Of a DNA stretch of 9,673 nucleotides, positions 6,762 to 9,673 are shown in pieces. The stretch spans positions 1-9,673 of the forward strand of contig QHBL01000312.1 in the NCBI GenBank assembly GCA_003244125.1, in the 5' to 3' direction. Both the position numbers and the translations under genes were made by a program. This stretch comes from Chthoniobacterales bacterium (lineage in GTDB: Bacteria > Verrucomicrobiota > Verrucomicrobiae > Chthoniobacterales > UBA10450). Under the pieces are notes generated by a model that was given only the letters and a program-made list of their open reading frames with translations, was not told the DNA's origin and made no database searches. Positions within the stretch are counted from its first letter, which is position 1, and every line of letters starts with the position of its first letter.

Positions 6762-7036
6762 GATCGTGAGAGGCGATCGAAGACGAGTTATTCCGGCGCA
6801 TGATTCGCATTTTTCTTCGCACCCGCGATGGAATACGCCGCATTTACAAAAAAAGATGCAAATCGTGCAACGTAATTGTGCGACAGCGTGCAGACGCTCG
6901 ATTACGGCGTTTACTTCCCTCTCGTTGCACCTGTTTTCGCCGGCACCCTTTCGGCGATCCGCCAGGTTTTTTCGCGTCAGTCTTCGCTGGAGTTTCGAGC
7001 GGCAATCAGCAGTGGTTGAAGCATGAGGTCCGCCAA
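6762..7036. other. Intergenic region upstream of the seven-gene block
   Basis: No confident gene lies in these 275 bases between the hydrolase stop and the DUF2064 start, so the promoter of the downstream block is probably here. No convincing -35/-10 pair could be assigned; the most AT-rich part is about 6841-6880. On the minus strand the DUF2064 frame stays open through the region without ATG, GTG or TTG and codes a cysteine-rich stretch between 6798 and 6869. Another minus frame holds a 29-residue Arg-rich open frame from the ATG at 6843 to 6754, overlapping the DUF2064 start. TGC/GCA words recur at about 9- to 13-base spacing between 6856 and 6892. None of these is established as functional. 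Confidence 0.4.
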
Positions 7037-7816
7037 CTAGCGAATCGCAGCGTATTCACTGGCCTTGATCGATGGCAGCTTGTGCGCGAAGAATTCCGCC
7101 GCCTTCGAACGAACGGCTTTCATCGCTGTTTCACTGAAGACGTGGCCCTCGCGAGGCACGAAATCCGTCTCTACTTCGCCACCTCGCGCGCGCAGCACGC
7201 GCAGAAGCGGCTTCGCATATTTGTCGAATGGCACCCGCTTATCCGTCACCCCATGTACTATCAACACTGGCGGCATTTTACCCACGCGCCCCTCCTGCGA
7301 GTTCCACATTCCGCCGGCCTGCTCAGTCACCGCTCCCACACGCGGGTCGTTTGACGAAGCCGCGATGGCCAGAAAAGCCCCTAGCGAATACCCGTAAATG
7401 CCAATCGGTCGGGCTCCATTGCCCTCCCGCCCATGCGCCCACGCGATACCATCGCGCACCGTCTGCAGCCAGTCATCGAAACGCGCCTGCATTTCGCGGT
7501 CGCGCGCCGCAATCGTGCCGGTGCGATTGAAGTAATGCAGCAGATAAACCGTGTCCCCCTCCTCGGCCAATGCACGCGCCACCCGCCGCATCCGCGGTCC
7601 ATCGAAAAGCATCCCGCCCGCGCCATGCAGCACGATAATGGTGCGCATCGACTTCGGCCCGGCAGGTGAATAGAGATCCGCCCGAATCTTCCTGTCCGCG
7701 CTGTCAAATACTAAGCTTGTCGCGCGCCCGGTTGTGGCGTTATTGCTGCCTGCCCCCAGCAACGGTTTGGCGAGGACGAACGTCAGAAGCAACAAAACAC
7801 CGGAGGCGCGATACAT
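7037..7816 (-). CDS. Secreted α/β hydrolase, dienelactone-hydrolase-like
   Basis: Exported hydrolase of 259 residues. A signal peptide with hydrophobic core at 6-16 is probably cut near Leu-Gly-Ala22. The α/β-hydrolase elements are all present: HGAGG at 64-68 supplies the oxyanion hole, GYSLG at 142-146 holds the nucleophile Ser144, and the likely acid and base are Asp192 (in HGVTDKRVP) and His225 (in EGH). Order and spacing fit the dienelactone hydrolase / prolyl-oligopeptidase-like group, which cleaves ester or peptide bonds; the substrate cannot be predicted. The ATG at 7816 is the only start that keeps the signal peptide; the AAGG directly before it is too close to be a normal ribosome-binding site. 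Gaps of 393 bases upstream and 275 bases downstream suggest it is transcribed alone, with no evident link to the transport operon. Confidence 0.88.
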   Translation of the reverse strand: MYRASGVLLLLTFVLAKPLLGAGSNNATTGRATSLVFDSADRKIRADLYSPAGPKSMRTIIVLHGAGGMLFDGPRMRRVARALAEEGDTVYLLHYFNRTGTIAARDREMQARFDDWLQTVRDGIAWAHGREGNGARPIGIYGYSLGAFLAIAASSNDPRVGAVTEQAGGMWNSQEGRVGKMPPVLIVHGVTDKRVPFDKYAKPLLRVLRARGGEVETDFVPREGHVFSETAMKAVRSKAAEFFAHKLPSIKASEYAAIR

Positions 7817-8209
7817 CCTTATACCGCGATATCGTGATTCGCCGCGTCCCCGAAGAATCGACCATTTCCGGTAGCCAATTCCGCAGCCGCTCTATCGGTT
7901 CACGCGCTTAGAGCGCGCCTGAAAGTAATTATTTACGAGTTTAGACGCGAAAGTGATAACGACGAGACGAACGATCCAACGAAACATAATGATAATTGAA
8001 AAGCAGCAACTGACCAGCCGCTCATTTAGAAACGGCGCTCATACTCTCATTAGCCGTCTGAAGCTCATCTTCTCGGTCGCCCTCGGTCGGAACGGGAGAT
8101 TTCCAGACTAACCCCACTCCCTTCTCGCACAGGTTGTCAAAATGAAGACTAGCACCTTTTAACCGCGGCTGAACTTCAGACCTCGGGATGACCAGTCGCT
8201 ACTCGGCGT
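7817..8209. other. Intergenic region between the ferritin-like pair and the hydrolase gene
   Basis: No gene is supported in these 393 bases. The part at about 7920-8000 is clearly more AT-rich than its surroundings and lies about 100-180 bases upstream of the hydrolase start, so it may hold that gene's promoter, though no clean -35/-10 pair stands out. A 6-bp hairpin (CGCGCT, loop TAG, AGCGCG) lies at 7903-7917. Two long-range inverted arms lie at 8056-8067 and 8170-8181. No hairpin followed by a T-run was found, so no terminator for the ferritin-like genes could be marked. Confidence 0.5.
8056..8181. repeat. Long-range inverted repeat, 12-base arms with one mismatch
   Basis: The arm GTCTGAAGCTCA at 8056-8067 is matched in inverted orientation by TGAACTTCAGAC at 8170-8181, with one mismatch and 102 bases between. 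In a minus-strand transcript the mismatch becomes a G-U pair, so all 12 positions could pair. The first-transcribed arm begins 28 bases after the stop of the second ferritin-like gene. It could frame a structured 3' region or be a relic of a small inverted-repeat element; chance is also possible. Confidence 0.35.
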
Positions 8210-8896
8210 CTACGCACCCTTGGGAAGGAACGGCGAAACTCGCGCCATCACCTGTTCCTTACTTAGGGGTTCGTCGAACGCGCCAGTCCACGGCTTCTCG
8301 CCGCGCAATCTCCTTATTTCAGCCGCGTGACGCGCTTCCACGGAATGGATGCGCAGCGCTGCGGTCAGGAGTTTGCTGCTGGTGATGAGATTAGTAGCCT
8401 GTCCTTTGTAAGCAGCTACGCCGGTATCTTCAAATGTCTGCGCCAGCTCGAGGAAGGTGCGGTAGTTCGAGAAAGGGTTTCCGTGGCCGCCACCGCTGAA
8501 GTTGAATTGGGGAGCGGTTTGCGGTGAACCACCGATGCCGGTAAGGCCGGTATTGAGGAATGTGACGTGCGCACCTTCGTGCTTGCTGATCTGTTCGAAG
8601 ATTGTCCGATCCGCCGCCGGGATGAGTCCATTAGTCCCGAGCGCTTGCACGTAGAACGCGTGCTCGAGTTCCTCGAGCAGGATCGCAAATTCCAAAACCT
8701 GTTTCGCCAAGCCTGTATCCGGCGCGACCGCGGAGCCGATCGCAGCGCAACCCGCAGCGGCGAGCGGCGTCAAGACACCGAGTGCGATCTTACCGCTTTC
8801 CCTGGCGATATTCTCAAACGCCACCCTGCGCGCGGAAGGGACATTGTATTTCTCGGAATCGAGGTCTCCGATGAAATTAAGAAGCTCCGTTCTCAT
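8210..8896 (-). CDS. Ferritin-like protein (Ferritin_2 type), second of a tandem pair
   Basis: Four-helix ferritin-like protein of 228 residues. Likely diiron ligands appear in helix order: Glu75 or Glu78 in LLEELEHAFY, Glu107 and His110 in HEGAHVTF, Glu156 in TFEDTGVAAY, and Glu187 and His190 in SVEARHA. This set matches the upstream neighbour nearly position for position, so the two are paralogues, while loops and both ends differ. The N-terminus is odd: Arg-Arg at 23-24 is followed by a charged stretch and a hydrophobic segment at 37-58 ending near Ala-Gly-Cys50, like a decayed Tat signal or a membrane helix, so its location is uncertain. The ATG at 8896 lies 17 bases after the upstream stop, with no clear Shine-Dalgarno site. 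The pair is probably one operon. The reaction is unknown; members of this family are commonly left as ferritin-like domain proteins. Confidence 0.87.
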   Translation of the reverse strand: MRTELLNFIGDLDSEKYNVPSARRVAFENIARESGKIALGVLTPLAAAGCAAIGSAVAPDTGLAKQVLEFAILLEELEHAFYVQALGTNGLIPAADRTIFEQISKHEGAHVTFLNTGLTGIGGSPQTAPQFNFSGGGHGNPFSNYRTFLELAQTFEDTGVAAYKGQATNLITSSKLLTAALRIHSVEARHAAEIRRLRGEKPWTGAFDEPLSKEQVMARVSPFLPKGA

Positions 8897-8913
8897 GATG
8901 TTAGATTTTCCGG

Positions 8914-9624
8914 TTAGGGTTTCGGCAGATTGTTGGCGGTGATAGGCGTGCGGATAAAGGGCGCGACTGTTTTCAAGACCGTTGAGGGCGGATCTACCGC
9001 GCCTAGTCCGAATGAATCGACGATGTCGTCACCCGCGAAAGCTGCGCTGCGGGGTTGCAATATGTCGCGCAGGGTCGCGGCATGCCGTGCCTCGACGGAA
9101 ACGATTCTACCCGCCGCCAGCAGGTGGTTCGGGTCCCGCAGCAATTGGCCAGCGCCATTGTAGGCGGATACGCCGGTATCTTCGAACGTTCGCGCAGTCG
9201 TGAGCACACTCTGGCGATCGCGGAAGTTGACCGTGCTGAAATCGAACTCCAGCTTAGGGATTGCCGCTCCGCCCAACGCGCCTTTGAGGAATTCGCGATG
9301 CGCAACTTCGTGCGCGTGAATGTCGCTCAAGAGAGCGCGTTCACGTCCGCTCGCTCCGCCGTAAAAGTTTTTGGTGACGAGTGTGTAAAAAGCAGCTTCA
9401 AGTTGTTCGAGCGCGTAGGCATAATTGAGCACCCCGATGTCGCCGCTACCGAGGTCAATTCCGCCGCTGGCGACTTGGGCAAACACGCTACGGCCCGCAA
9501 ATGCTGAGAGAGCTGTCGCGGCCAGGGAAACGCCGGCGAATTTCAGTAGCGACCTGCGCTGTATCGGCGCCGATTCAACCCGGCGCAGCGCAGATGTGAG
9601 GATGGGTAATTGGTTTTTGTACAT
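8914..9624 (-). CDS. Tat-exported ferritin-like protein (Ferritin_2 type), first of a tandem pair
   Basis: Protein of 236 residues predicted to be folded with its metal in the cytoplasm and exported by the Tat system. The signal has Arg23-Arg24 in QRRSLLKF, a hydrophobic core at about 29-43 and a likely cut after Val-Phe-Ala49. The mature part shows the four-helix diiron pattern: Glu73 or Glu76 in ALEQLEAAFY, Glu106 and His109 in HEVAHREF, Glu148 in TFEDTGVSAY, and Glu178 and His181 in SVEARHA. The ATG at 9624 is chosen; an in-frame GTG at 9651 would add nine residues with no better ribosome-binding site. The promoter must lie in the last 49 bases of the window or beyond. It is followed after 17 bases by its paralogue. 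Iron handling or an oxidative function is a family-level inference only. Confidence 0.88.
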   Translation of the reverse strand: MYKNQLPILTSALRRVESAPIQRRSLLKFAGVSLAATALSAFAGRSVFAQVASGGIDLGSGDIGVLNYAYALEQLEAAFYTLVTKNFYGGASGRERALLSDIHAHEVAHREFLKGALGGAAIPKLEFDFSTVNFRDRQSVLTTARTFEDTGVSAYNGAGQLLRDPNHLLAAGRIVSVEARHAATLRDILQPRSAAFAGDDIVDSFGLGAVDPPSTVLKTVAPFIRTPITANNLPKP

Positions 9625-9673
9625 TGTAAGTCGAACTAACGAGATACGCACTGCGCCAGTACACGGATGCAGA

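Noticed and set aside
6759..6768. 10-base perfect palindrome CACGATCGTG over the DUF2064 start codon, considered as an operator.
   Set aside because: A 5-base half-site is expected about ten times in a window this size by chance, so it is not evidence by itself.
6953..6972. Short stem GGCG-ATC-CGCC followed by six T on the plus strand, considered as a terminator.
   Set aside because: The stem has only four pairs and there is no plus-strand gene for it to end.
6800..7354. Plus-strand open frame of 184 residues, and a 47-codon plus-strand frame at 6876-7019.
   Set aside because: The long frame is mostly antisense to the hydrolase gene, with no recognisable domain or ribosome-binding site. The short one has plausible codons but only a TTG start and no recognisable motif.

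Overview
The window comes from a GC-rich Gram-negative bacterium: it encodes an outer-membrane β-barrel protein, Sec and Tat signal peptides, and periplasmic proteins. The phylum cannot be fixed from sequence alone. Sparse Shine-Dalgarno sites and the tandem Tat-type ferritin-like pair would fit a Verrucomicrobiota or Acidobacteriota soil lineage, but this is only a guess. All nine convincing genes lie on the minus strand, so transcription runs from high to low coordinates. No RNA gene, insertion sequence, CRISPR array or origin was recognised.

Upstream block (9624 to 8210): two tandem ferritin-like (Ferritin_2 type) proteins, 17 bases apart, each with a full set of Glu/His diiron ligands. 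The first has a twin-arginine signal peptide; the second has no normal signal. A 393-base gap follows, then a secreted dienelactone-hydrolase-like α/β hydrolase (7816 to 7037), probably transcribed on its own.

Main block (6761 to 25): after a 275-base gap come seven genes: a divergent DUF2064 / TIGR04282-like nucleotide-sugar-transferase-fold protein, an outer-membrane porin-like barrel, a periplasmic solute-binding protein, two ABC permeases, an ABC ATPase, and a radical SAM enzyme with extra C-terminal cysteines. From the porin onward the genes overlap or lie at most 12 bases apart, which indicates one operon. DUF2064 is 82 bases upstream of the porin, and that gap holds two perfect inverted repeats. 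The layout suggests that a solute crosses the outer membrane through the barrel, is bound in the periplasm, is imported by the ABC system, and is then used or modified by the radical SAM enzyme, perhaps with the DUF2064 protein. The substrate cannot be read from the sequence.

The most interesting points are this uptake-plus-radical-SAM locus, the paired hairpins between DUF2064 and the porin, and a cysteine-rich reading frame that runs open upstream of DUF2064 without a standard start codon.
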